Origin: DATFPK01 sp035264885
GTDB lineage: Bacteria > Actinomycetota > Thermoleophilia > Solirubrobacterales > 70-9
NCBI GenBank assembly: GCA_035264885.1
Contig: DATFPK010000079.1
Span: 4,140 to 68,139, forward strand
Direction of reading: 5' to 3'
Length of the DNA stretch: 64,000 nt
Shown here one piece after another: positions 50,509 to 58,671 of the stretch. Made by a program: the position numbers and the translations under genes. The notes under the pieces were generated by a model. It saw only the letters and a list, made by a program, of their open reading frames with translations, was not told the origin of the DNA and did not search any database. Within the stretch, counting starts at the first letter, position 1; every line of letters begins with the position of its first letter.

Positions 50509-51699
50509 CTAGCCGAGCAGCTTGTTGACGGCGCGGCGGCGCTCGGAGTCGGGAACCTCGATCGAGCCGAAGGGCCCCGGCCCGCAGGCTGAGCCGTCCT
50601 GCTTGCAGACGACGTCCTCGGAGGTCGAGGCGACCACGGTGGAGAGGACGAGCTGGGGCATGGTCAGCGCCCCCATGTCGCTGACGAACGCCTGGGGAGC
50701 CGTCCAGCCGATGATCGGCCCCTTGACGAAGTTGTAGGGCAGGCGGAAGGGGCTGAGGAAGCGGCCCTTGATCCCGTTCAGCACCTCCTGCTGCGCGCGG
50801 GCCCGGTCGAGGTCGTCGTAGGAGGGGTCGCAGTCGTTCTTGCGGGTCCGGGCGAAGATCAACGCGTCCTCGCCGTTCAGCGTGTGCTCGCCCTTGCCGA
50901 GCTTGAGGCTGAAGCCGCCCTGGCCGCCGCCCTGGCCGCCCGAGATCTCCGAGCAGACCTTCCCGTCGATGTCCACCTCGACGCCGCCGATCGCGTCGAT
51001 CAGGTCCTCGAAGCCCTCGAAGTCGATGATCACGACGTGGTCGATGTCGACGTTCAGAAATCGCTCGACTGTCTGGACCTGGAGGCGGGCCCCGCCAAGC
51101 GAGTAGGCGGCGTTGATCTTGCTCGCGCCGATCCCCTCGACCTCGGTGAAGGCGTCGCGGGGGATCGAGAGCTTTCGGAACTTGCCGCCGCCCGCCCGTA
51201 CGACCATCAGCGTGTCCGCCCGGAAGCCCGGGCAGCCGCCGCTCGGCGGGGCCCCCTCGGCCTGCTGGTTGAGGCAGCGACCCCGCGTTTCGGCGCCGGG
51301 CTCCTTGGTGTCCGCGGTCCGGGCGTCGGTCCCGATCACCAGGATGTTCTGCGGGCTCGCGAGCAGGAAGGGGTTGCCGCCCAGCACGAGCTTGGCGCTG
51401 TCGTGGAGCTTCATGCTCTGGAGCTGGGCCGAGATCGCGAAGGCGGCGATGCTGATCAGCACCCAGACGCCGGCGAGGATCGCGATCCACTTGAGGACGC
51501 GGCGGCCGGACCAGCCCTCGCCCTCTCCTGGCGGGGGCGCCGCTTTCGGGGTCTTGCCGCCGCCCGGACGGGCCCCGCGGGCCCGGTCGCGAAGCGCCGA
51601 GAGGTTCGGGCTGCGGAACCGCGAGAAGAGCCCCCGCCGGGACCTGTAGACCTTGTACTCCGGGTCGCCGGAGGGATTCTGCTCGCCGTTGGCCCCCAT
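50509..51699 (-). CDS. LytR-CpsA-Psr (LCP) family cell-wall ligase
   Basis: 396 residues. A cytoplasmic basic N-terminus (about 75 residues) precedes one membrane helix (WIAILAGVWVLISIAAFAIS). The LCP domain then has NILVIGTDAR, ADTLMVVRAGGGKFRKLSIP and the RDAF Arg, KINAAYSLGG, ARTRKNDCDPSYDDLDRARA (phosphate-binding Arg cluster). LCP enzymes attach polymers such as arabinogalactan or teichoic acids from lipid carriers to peptidoglycan. An extra Cys pair and a GGQGGGQGG loop are lineage additions. Confidence 0.9.
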   Translation of the reverse strand: MGANGEQNPSGDPEYKVYRSRRGLFSRFRSPNLSALRDRARGARPGGGKTPKAAPPPGEGEGWSGRRVLKWIAILAGVWVLISIAAFAISAQLQSMKLHDSAKLVLGGNPFLLASPQNILVIGTDARTADTKEPGAETRGRCLNQQAEGAPPSGGCPGFRADTLMVVRAGGGKFRKLSIPRDAFTEVEGIGASKINAAYSLGGARLQVQTVERFLNVDIDHVVIIDFEGFEDLIDAIGGVEVDIDGKVCSEISGGQGGGQGGFSLKLGKGEHTLNGEDALIFARTRKNDCDPSYDDLDRARAQQEVLNGIKGRFLSPFRLPYNFVKGPIIGWTAPQAFVSDMGALTMPQLVLSTVVASTSEDVVCKQDGSACGPGPFGSIEVPDSERRRAVNKLLG

Positions 51700-51770
51700 G
51701 AAAGGCTAGAAATCATGCCGATGCCCGAGGGTTCCTGCGCGCCGACCCCTCGCCAGCGCCGGGGACGGCG

Positions 51771-52730
51771 GTGAGCGGGCCGCTGACGATCGGCGCCGAC
51801 CTCGGCGGCACCAAGATGCTCGTCGGCGTGCTGGACGCCGATCGCGAGGTCCGCTACGAGAGCCGCGAGACCTCGCGCGGGCACAGCGAGGACGAGCTGA
51901 TCGGGCTGATCGTCCGCGAGGTCGCCGATGCCCGCAAGGCCTGCCCCGACACGGTCGCCGTGGGTCTCGGCCTTCCCTGCACGATCGACTTCGAGCACGG
52001 CATCGCGATCGCCGCGGTGAACCTCCCGTTCACCGACGTGGCGGTCCGCGAGATGGTCCAGGAGCAGGTCGGCTTGCCGGTCTTCCTCGACAACGACGCC
52101 AACGTCGCCGTCCTCGCCGAGCACCTCTACGGCGCCGCCCAGGGCGCTCGGAACGTCGTGATGATCACGGTCGGCACCGGCATCGGCGGCGGCCTGGTGC
52201 TGAACGGAGAGGTCTACCGGGGCTCGACGGGAGCCGGCGCCGAGTTGGGCCACGTCGTGCTCCAGCTCGACGGGCCCGCCTGCCAGGGAAGCTGCCCCGG
52301 CTTCGGCCACGCCGAAACCCTCGCCTCCGGTACGGCTCTGGGCGCCGAGGGACGCAAGGCGGCGGAGGGCAGCCCGGACTCGGTGCTCGGCGGGCTCCTC
52401 GCCCAGGGCCTGGAGATCGACGGCAAGGCCGTGACGGCGGCGGCCATGGGAGGCGATGAGGCGGCGCGCGGCGTCGTCGCCGAGATCGGGCGCCGCATCG
52501 GCGCCACCCTGAGCGGCTTCGCCAACATCTTCGAGCCCGACGTGATGGTCGTCGGCGGAGGCGTGATGGCCGCCGGCGACCTGCTGCTGGAGCCGGCTCG
52601 GCGCGAGGTCGAGGCGAGGGCGCTGCGGCCGATGAACCGGACGCCGGTCGTCGCCGCCGAGCTCGGCAACGACGCCGGCATGATCGGCGCCGCCTCGATG
52701 GCGCGGATCGAGTTCGAGCAGCGGGGGTAG
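51771..52730 (+). CDS. ROK-family sugar kinase (glucokinase-like)
   Basis: 319 residues from GTG. ATP site TIGADLGGTKMLVGVLDADR; catalytic Asp in FLDNDANVAVLAEHLYG; phosphate motif MITVGTGIGGGLVLNGEVYR; EPDVMVVGGGVMAAG. The ROK zinc motif is altered to ACQGSCPGFGHAE, with His where the last Cys usually stands. It probably phosphorylates glucose; the exact sugar is unproven. First gene of a plus-strand cluster; rsmI follows after nine bases. Confidence 0.85.
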   Translation: MSGPLTIGADLGGTKMLVGVLDADREVRYESRETSRGHSEDELIGLIVREVADARKACPDTVAVGLGLPCTIDFEHGIAIAAVNLPFTDVAVREMVQEQVGLPVFLDNDANVAVLAEHLYGAAQGARNVVMITVGTGIGGGLVLNGEVYRGSTGAGAELGHVVLQLDGPACQGSCPGFGHAETLASGTALGAEGRKAAEGSPDSVLGGLLAQGLEIDGKAVTAAAMGGDEAARGVVAEIGRRIGATLSGFANIFEPDVMVVGGGVMAAGDLLLEPARREVEARALRPMNRTPVVAAELGNDAGMIGAASMARIEFEQRG

Positions 52731-52739
52731 GACCCGCCC

Positions 52740-53570
52740 GTGCCGGGAAAGCTGACGGTCTGCCCGACGCCGATCGGGAACATGGGCGACGTGACGCCGC
52801 GGGTCCGCGAGGCCCTGGTCGGCGCCGACTACATCGCCTGCGAGGACACGAGGCGGACCGGGACCCTCCTCGACCGGCTCGGAATCCGCCCAGCGCCGCG
52901 CCTGGTCTCCAACCACGAGGGCAACGAGACCGCTCGCGCCACCGAGCTCGCCCAGCGGATCGAGCGCGGCGCCCGGGTCGCCCTGGTCAGCGACGCGGGG
53001 ATGCCGGGGATCTCGGACCCCGGGTACCGGCTGGTGCGGACCTGCATCGACCGCAACCTCGAGGTCGAGGTGCTGCCGGGCCCTTCGGTGGTGCCCGTCG
53101 CGCTGGTCGCCTCCGGGCTGCCCACCGACCGCTGGCGCTTCGAGGGGTTCCTGCCGCGCCGGGCGGGGGAGATGGAACGGGTCCTGCGGTCGACCGAGAC
53201 CGTCGTCGCCTTCGAATCGCCGCGCCGGGTCGGCGAGTCCCTGGCGGCGCTGGCGGCGATCGCCGGCGACCGCCCCGCCGCGGTCTGCCGTGAGATGTCA
53301 AAGCTCCACGAGGAGGTCTCCCGCGGCACCCTCGCCGAGCTGGCCCGGCGCTACTCGGGCGACAACGTGAAGGGGGAGATCGTGCTCGTCATCGCCCCTG
53401 CCCAGGACGAGCGCCACGACGAGGACATCAGCTTCGCGGTCGACGCGCTGCGCCACCTGGTCCAGTCCGGCGCTCGCCCGCGGGCCGCGGCCACCGTGGT
53501 CGCTGCTCTGACCGGCACGAGGGCGAACGACCTCTACCGCGCGCTGACCGGCCGCGAGCCGCGGCGTTGA
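52740..53570 (+). CDS. rsmI: 16S rRNA (cytidine(1402)-2'-O)-methyltransferase
   Basis: 276 residues from GTG. N-terminal GKLTVCPTPIGNMGDVTPRV and CEDTRRTGTLLDRLGI, then VALVSDAGMPGISDPGYRLV and LPGPSVVPVALVASGLPTDR are the SAM-binding signatures of this tetrapyrrole-methylase-like family. FEGFLPRR is also typical. It methylates C1402 in the ribosomal P site together with RsmH. Nine bases after the ROK gene; its stop overlaps the next start (TTGA). Confidence 0.93.
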   Translation: MPGKLTVCPTPIGNMGDVTPRVREALVGADYIACEDTRRTGTLLDRLGIRPAPRLVSNHEGNETARATELAQRIERGARVALVSDAGMPGISDPGYRLVRTCIDRNLEVEVLPGPSVVPVALVASGLPTDRWRFEGFLPRRAGEMERVLRSTETVVAFESPRRVGESLAALAAIAGDRPAAVCREMSKLHEEVSRGTLAELARRYSGDNVKGEIVLVIAPAQDERHDEDISFAVDALRHLVQSGARPRAAATVVAALTGTRANDLYRALTGREPRR

Positions 53571-54448
53571 GGGTCGCCCTCGCGACCTGCGCCCCGCTCC
53601 CGGACGGCTACGAGGACGACCGGCTGCTCGCCCGCGCCCTGGAGGCGGCGGGGGCCACGGCGCGGTTCGAGGTCTGGGACGACGAGCGGGTCGACTGGGA
53701 GAGCTTCGACCGGGTGGTCGTTCGCTCGACCTGGGACTACACGGACCGGCGCGAGGAGTTCGTCGCCTGGGCCGAGCGCGTCGGGCCGAGGCTGGAGAAT
53801 CCCGCGCCTCTTCTCCGCTGGAACAGCGACAAGCGCTACCTGCGCGAGCTTGTCGCGGCGGGCATACCGACCGTTCCGACCGCGTTCGTCGAGCCCGGTG
53901 ACCCGATCCCGCCGCTCGAGGGCGAGGTGGTCGTCAAGCCGGTCGTCTCGGCCGGGGCCCGCGACACCGGGCGGTTCGCGCCCGGCGCCCATCCGCAGGC
54001 GCGCGATCTCCTCGAGCGCCTGGCGCGCGAGGGACGGACCGCGATGATCCAGCCCTATCTCGAGCGCGTCGAGATCGAGGGCGAGACCGCGATCGTCCTC
54101 TTCCGGGGCGAGGCCAGCCACGTCCTCCGCAAGGGCGCGGTGCTCGGGCCCGACGAGGAGGCGCCGATCCGGGAGGACGAGCTCCGCGCCGCGGCGATCA
54201 TGTGGGAGGAGGACCTGGTCGGGCCGGGCGAGGCCGACACCGAGCAGCGCCGGGTCGCGGCCCTGGTCGTCGACTGGCTGCGGGCGCGATTCGGCCGCTG
54301 GCCGCTCTACGCGAGAGTCGACCTCCTGCCCGGCCCGGACGGCGCGCCGGTGCTGGGTGAGCTCGAGGCCGTGGAGCCGAACTTCTACTTCGCCACGAGC
54401 CCCGGCGCGGCGGAGCGGTTCGCCGCGGCCGTCGTTGCCGGCGCCTGA
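53567..54448 (+). CDS. ATP-grasp family protein
   Basis: 293 residues from TTG overlapping the rsmI stop. The N-terminus MRVALATCAPLPDGYEDDRL is followed by VVVRSTWDYTDRREEFVAWA and WNSDKRYLRELVAAGIPTVP. The ATP-grasp core has GEVVVKPVVSAGARDTGRFA, RTAMIQPYLERVEIEGETAI (adenine-strand) and the metal-binding end LGELEAVEPNFYF (Glu, Asn). It resembles RimK/DcsG-like ligases that form an amide or peptide bond; no substrate can be named. Coupled to rsmI and followed 20 bp later by a small gene. Confidence 0.8.
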   Translation: MRVALATCAPLPDGYEDDRLLARALEAAGATARFEVWDDERVDWESFDRVVVRSTWDYTDRREEFVAWAERVGPRLENPAPLLRWNSDKRYLRELVAAGIPTVPTAFVEPGDPIPPLEGEVVVKPVVSAGARDTGRFAPGAHPQARDLLERLAREGRTAMIQPYLERVEIEGETAIVLFRGEASHVLRKGAVLGPDEEAPIREDELRAAAIMWEEDLVGPGEADTEQRRVAALVVDWLRARFGRWPLYARVDLLPGPDGAPVLGELEAVEPNFYFATSPGAAERFAAAVVAGA

Positions 54449-54456
54449 AGGGACGG

Positions 54457-54462
54457 TACGGT
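54457..54462 (+). promoter_or_regulatory. -10 box TACGGT of the RemA-like gene (leaderless)
   Basis: Ends six bases before the ATG at 54469, which supports this start over the TTG at 54463. Confidence 0.45.
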
Positions 54463-54468
54463 TTGCGT

Positions 54469-54738
54469 ATGCCCAAGCGTGACCCCCGCATGGTGGCGCT
54501 CGGCTACGGCAGGTTCGTCCGCGCCGACCGCGTCTTCGCCCTGGTCCCCCTGGCGCCCGAGGAGCGGGGCGAGGGACGCCGGACCTACGTCCACGTCGAA
54601 GGGATCGCGGAGCCGCTGGTCGCCTCGCGCTCCGAGCGGGCGATCATGCGCGACGTCGAGGCGGCGCTGGCCGAGGCGGCGGGGGTGCCGCAGCGGAGGC
54701 GGAACCGCGACGCGAAGGGCCAGGAGCGGCTCGTCTGA
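54469..54738 (+). CDS. Small RemA (DUF370)-like protein
   Basis: 89 residues. MVALGYGRFVRADRVFALVP and GEGRRTYVHVEGIAEPLVAS recall the RemA/DUF370 fold (IGFGN...RI.A...P and GRRT...), whose Bacillus member is a DNA-binding matrix regulator. The match is partial and the C-terminus (PQRRRNRDAKGQERLV) is basic. It could be a nucleic-acid-binding regulator. Sits between the ATP-grasp gene and metG. Confidence 0.5.
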   Translation: MPKRDPRMVALGYGRFVRADRVFALVPLAPEERGEGRRTYVHVEGIAEPLVASRSERAIMRDVEAALAEAAGVPQRRRNRDAKGQERLV

Positions 54739-54822
54739 GTGTCGCCCACCGCGCGCGTCGAGCCGCGCGAGGACGCGGTCTCCGCGGCGGGGGGCTGAGG
54801 CTCCGTCTAGGCTCAGCGCCTC

Positions 54823-56316
54823 TTGGCCTTCTACGTCACGACCCCGATCTACTACGTCAACGGCGAGCCCCACCTCGGGCACGCGTACTCCGACATGGCC
54901 GCCGATGTGCTCGCCCGGCACATGCGCCAGCGCGGCGAGGACGTCTTCTTCCTCACCGGAACCGACGAGTTCGGCGAGCCCGTCGCGCAGCAGGCCGAGC
55001 GCGAGGGCGTGACGCCGCGCGAGCTTGGGGACCGGCTGGCGCCGCGGTTCCAGGAGATGGCGGCGAAGGTCGGCGCTTCCAATGACTTCTTCATCCGGAC
55101 CACCGACGAGGGGCACATGGGGCGGGTCCAGGAGGTCGTCCAGCGGGTCTATGACAACGGGCACGTCTACGAGGGCACGTATGAAGGCTGGTACTGCCCG
55201 CGCTGCGCCGACTTCAAGACCGAGAGCGAGCTCGGTGAGGGCAACACCTGCCCGATCCACAAGATCGAGCTGACCCGCGAGACCGAGCAGAACTGGTTCT
55301 TCGCGCTGTCGAAGTTCCAGGAGCGGCTCGAACGGCTCTACGAGGAGCGCCCGGACTTCGTCGCGCCGGACTTCAGGCGGAACGAAGCGCTCTCCTTCAT
55401 CAAGGGGGGCCTCCAGGACGTCTCGCTGTCGCGGCCGAACCTCAAATGGGGCGTGCCGGTTCCCTGGGACGCCGACCAGGTGATCTACGTCTGGTTCGAC
55501 GCACTGCTCAACTACTACACCGCCCTCGGCTACGCCCGGGACGAGGACCTGACCGACCGGTTCTGGCCCGCCTTCCACGTGATCGGGAAGGACATCCTCA
55601 AGTTCCACGCCGTCTACTGGCCTGCGTTCCTGATGGCCGCGGAGATCGAGGTGCCGCGCGGGATGTTCATCCACGGCTATCTGCTGATGGGCGAGCACAA
55701 GATGTCGAAGTCGCTGGGCAACGTGCTGGACCCGTTCGAGGTGATCGAACGCTTTGGCTCCGACGCCCTGCGCTTCTATTGCTTCCGCGAGGTCAGCTTC
55801 GGGCGGGACGGCCAGATCTCCACCGCCGGGTTCGAGCAGCGCTACGAGACCGAGCTTGCGAACGACTACGGCAACCTCGCCAGCCGGACGCTGGCGATGA
55901 TCGACCGCTACCGCGGTGCGGTCGTACCCGAGGCCGAGCCGGCACCCGACCTGGCGGCCGACTTCGACGGTGCGGAGGAACGGGTTCGAGCGCTGCTCGA
56001 CGGGGCGCGGATCAGCCAGGCGCTGGACGAGGTCTGGGGACTCGTCCGGCGGCTCAACCGCTACGTCGAGGAGACGCGGCCGTGGGACCTCGCCAAGGAC
56101 GGCGCCGCGGCCGGGCCTCTCGACACCGCGCTCTACTCGTTGGCCGAGGGACTGCGGGTGGTGACGCTCCTGCTCCTGCCCTTCCTGCCCGACACCGCCG
56201 AGAAGCTGCTCGCCGCGCTCGGTGAGGAGGACCAGGATCTGAGCCGGCTCGGTGCCCGCGGCGGCGGCCAGAAGGTCGAGCGCCTGCCACCGCTCTTCCC
56301 CAAGATCGAGACCTAG
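54823..56316 (+). CDS. metG: Methionyl-tRNA synthetase
   Basis: 497 residues from TTG. HLGH (17-20) and KMSKS (293-297) are the class I ATP motifs. The connective peptide has one zinc knuckle (WYCPRCADF...CPIHK). It ends after the anticodon-binding helical bundle, without the C-terminal tRNA-binding dimer domain found in E. coli, as in many actinobacteria. TAGGCT ends nine bases before the TTG and there is no Shine-Dalgarno. Start of the conserved metG-tatD-rsmA-ispE block; the rnmV gene that often sits there in Firmicutes is missing. Confidence 0.95.
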   Translation: MAFYVTTPIYYVNGEPHLGHAYSDMAADVLARHMRQRGEDVFFLTGTDEFGEPVAQQAEREGVTPRELGDRLAPRFQEMAAKVGASNDFFIRTTDEGHMGRVQEVVQRVYDNGHVYEGTYEGWYCPRCADFKTESELGEGNTCPIHKIELTRETEQNWFFALSKFQERLERLYEERPDFVAPDFRRNEALSFIKGGLQDVSLSRPNLKWGVPVPWDADQVIYVWFDALLNYYTALGYARDEDLTDRFWPAFHVIGKDILKFHAVYWPAFLMAAEIEVPRGMFIHGYLLMGEHKMSKSLGNVLDPFEVIERFGSDALRFYCFREVSFGRDGQISTAGFEQRYETELANDYGNLASRTLAMIDRYRGAVVPEAEPAPDLAADFDGAEERVRALLDGARISQALDEVWGLVRRLNRYVEETRPWDLAKDGAAAGPLDTALYSLAEGLRVVTLLLLPFLPDTAEKLLAALGEEDQDLSRLGARGGGQKVERLPPLFPKIET

Positions 56317-56319
56317 ACT
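56314..56319 (+). promoter_or_regulatory. -10 box TAGACT of tatD, overlapping the metG stop codon
   Basis: Ends six bases before the GTG at 56326; the metG TAG is its first half. A second promoter inside the operon is implied. Confidence 0.5.
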
Positions 56320-56325
56320 CATCAC

Positions 56326-57090
56326 GTGGTCGACACGCACGCTCACCTCTCGGTCTGCGAGCCCGGGGACGACGAGCTGGTGGTGGCGGCGGAGGCAGCG
56401 GGGGTGCGCCGGATCCTGACGGTGGGTCTCGACGAGGCCCACAACCGGGCCGCGGTCGAGGCCGCCGAGCGACATGAGGCAGTATTCGCCAGCGTCGGGC
56501 GCCACCCGAACTCGGCAGGCGGCTTCGGCGACGCGACCGCCGCCGCAATCGACGGCCTCGCCTCGCACCCGATGGTCCGGGCGGTGGGTGAGACCGGCCT
56601 CGACTACTACCGGGATGGATCTCCGCGCGAGGACCAGCGCGCCGCCTTCGCGGCGCAGGTCGAGATCGCCCAGCGCCACGGGCTGCCGGTCGTGATCCAC
56701 GTCCGCGACCCGGACGGCAGCAGCGACGCGGTCGACGAGGTGTTCGCGACCCTCGACGAGATGGGGACGCGGGACGTCGTCCTGCACTGCTTCTCGGTCC
56801 CCGGCAGGGTACGTGACGCGGCCGAGCGTGGCTGGCACTGCTCGTTCGCTGGCAACGTGACCTATCCGCGTGCCGAGGAGCTGAGGAGGGCGGCGGCGGA
56901 GGTGCCGGATCACCTGATCCTGGTCGAGACCGATGCCCCCTTCCTGGCACCGCAGCCGGTCCGCGGCAAGCCGAACCAGCCGGCGCATGTAGTCGCCACC
57001 GCGGAGGTCGTCGCCGCGGCGCGGGGCGCCTCGTACGCAGAGACCGAGGCGCTGGTCGAGGCAAATGCCGCGAGGGCCTTCGCGTGGTGA
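56326..57090 (+). CDS. tatD: TatD-family metal-dependent hydrolase (DNase)
   Basis: 254 residues from GTG. Metal ligands: VDTHAHLSVCEPGDDELV (His-x-His), VGETGLDYYRDGSPREDQRA (Glu), LPVVIHVRDPDG (His), VLHCFSVPGRVRDA (His) and LVETDAPFLAPQPVRGKPNQ (Asp). TatD enzymes are 3'-5' exonucleases acting on DNA or RNA repair intermediates. Nine bases after metG; overlaps rsmA by seven bases. Confidence 0.92.
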   Translation: MVDTHAHLSVCEPGDDELVVAAEAAGVRRILTVGLDEAHNRAAVEAAERHEAVFASVGRHPNSAGGFGDATAAAIDGLASHPMVRAVGETGLDYYRDGSPREDQRAAFAAQVEIAQRHGLPVVIHVRDPDGSSDAVDEVFATLDEMGTRDVVLHCFSVPGRVRDAAERGWHCSFAGNVTYPRAEELRRAAAEVPDHLILVETDAPFLAPQPVRGKPNQPAHVVATAEVVAAARGASYAETEALVEANAARAFAW

Positions 57091-57839
57091 GGCTCGGCCA
57101 GAACTTCCTGGCCGACACGAACCTGCTGGACGCGATCGTTCGCGAATCGGGGGTCGGGACGGCGGACGTGGTCCTCGAGGTCGGCGCCGGCGAGGGGGTG
57201 CTGACCCGGCGCCTCGCCGCGGCGGCGGGGCACGTGCACGCGATCGAGCTCGACCGGGGCCTGTCGGGAGCGCTGTCCGACATCGGGGCCCGGCCGAACG
57301 TCGACCTGCACTGGGCCGACGTCCTCCGGTTCGACCTGGGGGAGCTGCGGCCGGCGCCGACCGCCGTGGTCGCAAACCTGCCCTACTCGGTGGCGACGCC
57401 GGTCATCGTCCGCACGCTGCTCGAGCTGCCGTCGGTCGGGACGTGGACGGTGATGGTCCAGCGCGAGATCGCCGACCGGCTCCGGGCCCAGGCGGGGAGC
57501 CGGCTCTACGGCGCCCCCAGCGCGATCCTCCAGACGGCCGCCGACGTGACGCTCGCGCGCAGGGTCGACCCCGCGGTGTTCAAGCCGCGGCCGCGGGTGG
57601 AGTCGGCGATCCTGCGGATCGAGAGGACGGCGCCGCCGCCGCCGCAGGGAGCGCGCACTCTGGTGCGGGAGGCGTTCGCCCACCGCCGCAAGTCGCTGCC
57701 CCGGTCCCTCGAGCTGGCACAGCCGGGGCGGATCGACGCGGTGCGGTCGGCACTGCGTGACCTCGGGCTGCCCGAGGACGCGCGAGCCGAGCGGCTCTCT
57801 CCCCAGGACTTCCTTGCCCTCGCCGCGAAGATCGATTGA
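57084..57839 (+). CDS. rsmA: 16S rRNA (adenine(1518)-N6/adenine(1519)-N6)-dimethyltransferase
   Basis: 251 residues from GTG overlapping the tatD end. VRLGQNFLADTNLLDAIV is the KsgA N-terminus. SAM site VVLEVGAGEGVLTRRLA, acidic ELDRGLS, and the catalytic NLPYSVATPVI. It dimethylates two adenines near the 3' end of 16S rRNA in late 30S assembly. Slightly shorter than E. coli KsgA (273). One base separates it from ispE. Confidence 0.94.
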   Translation: MVRLGQNFLADTNLLDAIVRESGVGTADVVLEVGAGEGVLTRRLAAAAGHVHAIELDRGLSGALSDIGARPNVDLHWADVLRFDLGELRPAPTAVVANLPYSVATPVIVRTLLELPSVGTWTVMVQREIADRLRAQAGSRLYGAPSAILQTAADVTLARRVDPAVFKPRPRVESAILRIERTAPPPPQGARTLVREAFAHRRKSLPRSLELAQPGRIDAVRSALRDLGLPEDARAERLSPQDFLALAAKID

Positions 57840-57840
57840 G

Positions 57841-58671
57841 ATGCGGCTGCTCGCGCCGGCCAAGCTGAACCTCTGCCTCTACCTCGGGCGGCGCCGGAGC
57901 GACGGTCTCCACCAGCTCTGCTCGCTGTTCGAGCCGCTGACCCTGGCCGACGTCCTCGAGGTCGAGGAGGGCGACCGCGACGAGGTCCGCGTCGACGTGA
58001 TCGAGGGCGAGGACCTGGCTGCGCGGGCCCTACGGGCCCTGCGCGAAGCCGGGTTCGACGGGCCTCCGCTGCGAATCTCGGTGAAGAAGCAGATCCCGGT
58101 AGCGGCCGGCCTCGGCGGCGGCAGCGCCGACGCCGGCGCGGTGCTCCGGCTCGGGGCGGGCGAGGTGGCCGGTCTCGAGGCGGTGGCGCAGTCGCTCGGG
58201 GCGGACGTCCCCTCGCAGCTGCGCCCGGCGACGGCGCTGGTGACGGGCGCGGGGGAAGACGTCCGGCGGCTGCCGGATCCGGCGCCGCATGCCTTCGTGC
58301 TGCTTCCCGGCGGCGGCGGGCTGCCCACCGCCGACGTCTTCGCCGAGGCCGACCGGCAGGGGCTCGGGCGGTCGGCGGGCGAGCTCGCGGAGATCGAGTT
58401 GCAGCTCGCCGAGGCGGCGGGCGACGGAAGCTCACCGCTCACGTACACCAGCCTGCTGGCCAACGACCTGGAGCCGGCGGCGCTGGCGCTCCGGCCCGGC
58501 ATCGGCGAGGGACTGGACGCGCTGCGCGCCGCGGGGGCCGCGGCAGCGCTGATCACCGGATCCGGCCCGACCGCCTTCGGCCTCTTCGAGGACCTGGGCT
58601 CGGCGCGCCTGGCCGCCGATCGGATCGGCCGCGGCGACGCGATCGTCTGCGCCAGCGGGGTGCCGGCATGA
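57841..58671 (+). CDS. ispE: 4-diphosphocytidyl-2-C-methyl-D-erythritol kinase
   Basis: 276 residues. GHMP-kinase motifs: APAKLNLCLYLGRRRSDGLH, PVAAGLGGGSADAGAVLRLG (ATP loop) and the C-terminal AAALITGSGPTAFGLFED. It phosphorylates CDP-ME in the MEP route to isoprenoids. The ATG comes one base after the rsmA stop. The next gene starts within its stop codon (ATGA). The rsmA-ispE pair is conserved in many Gram-positive bacteria. Confidence 0.94.
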   Translation: MRLLAPAKLNLCLYLGRRRSDGLHQLCSLFEPLTLADVLEVEEGDRDEVRVDVIEGEDLAARALRALREAGFDGPPLRISVKKQIPVAAGLGGGSADAGAVLRLGAGEVAGLEAVAQSLGADVPSQLRPATALVTGAGEDVRRLPDPAPHAFVLLPGGGGLPTADVFAEADRQGLGRSAGELAEIELQLAEAAGDGSSPLTYTSLLANDLEPAALALRPGIGEGLDALRAAGAAAALITGSGPTAFGLFEDLGSARLAADRIGRGDAIVCASGVPA

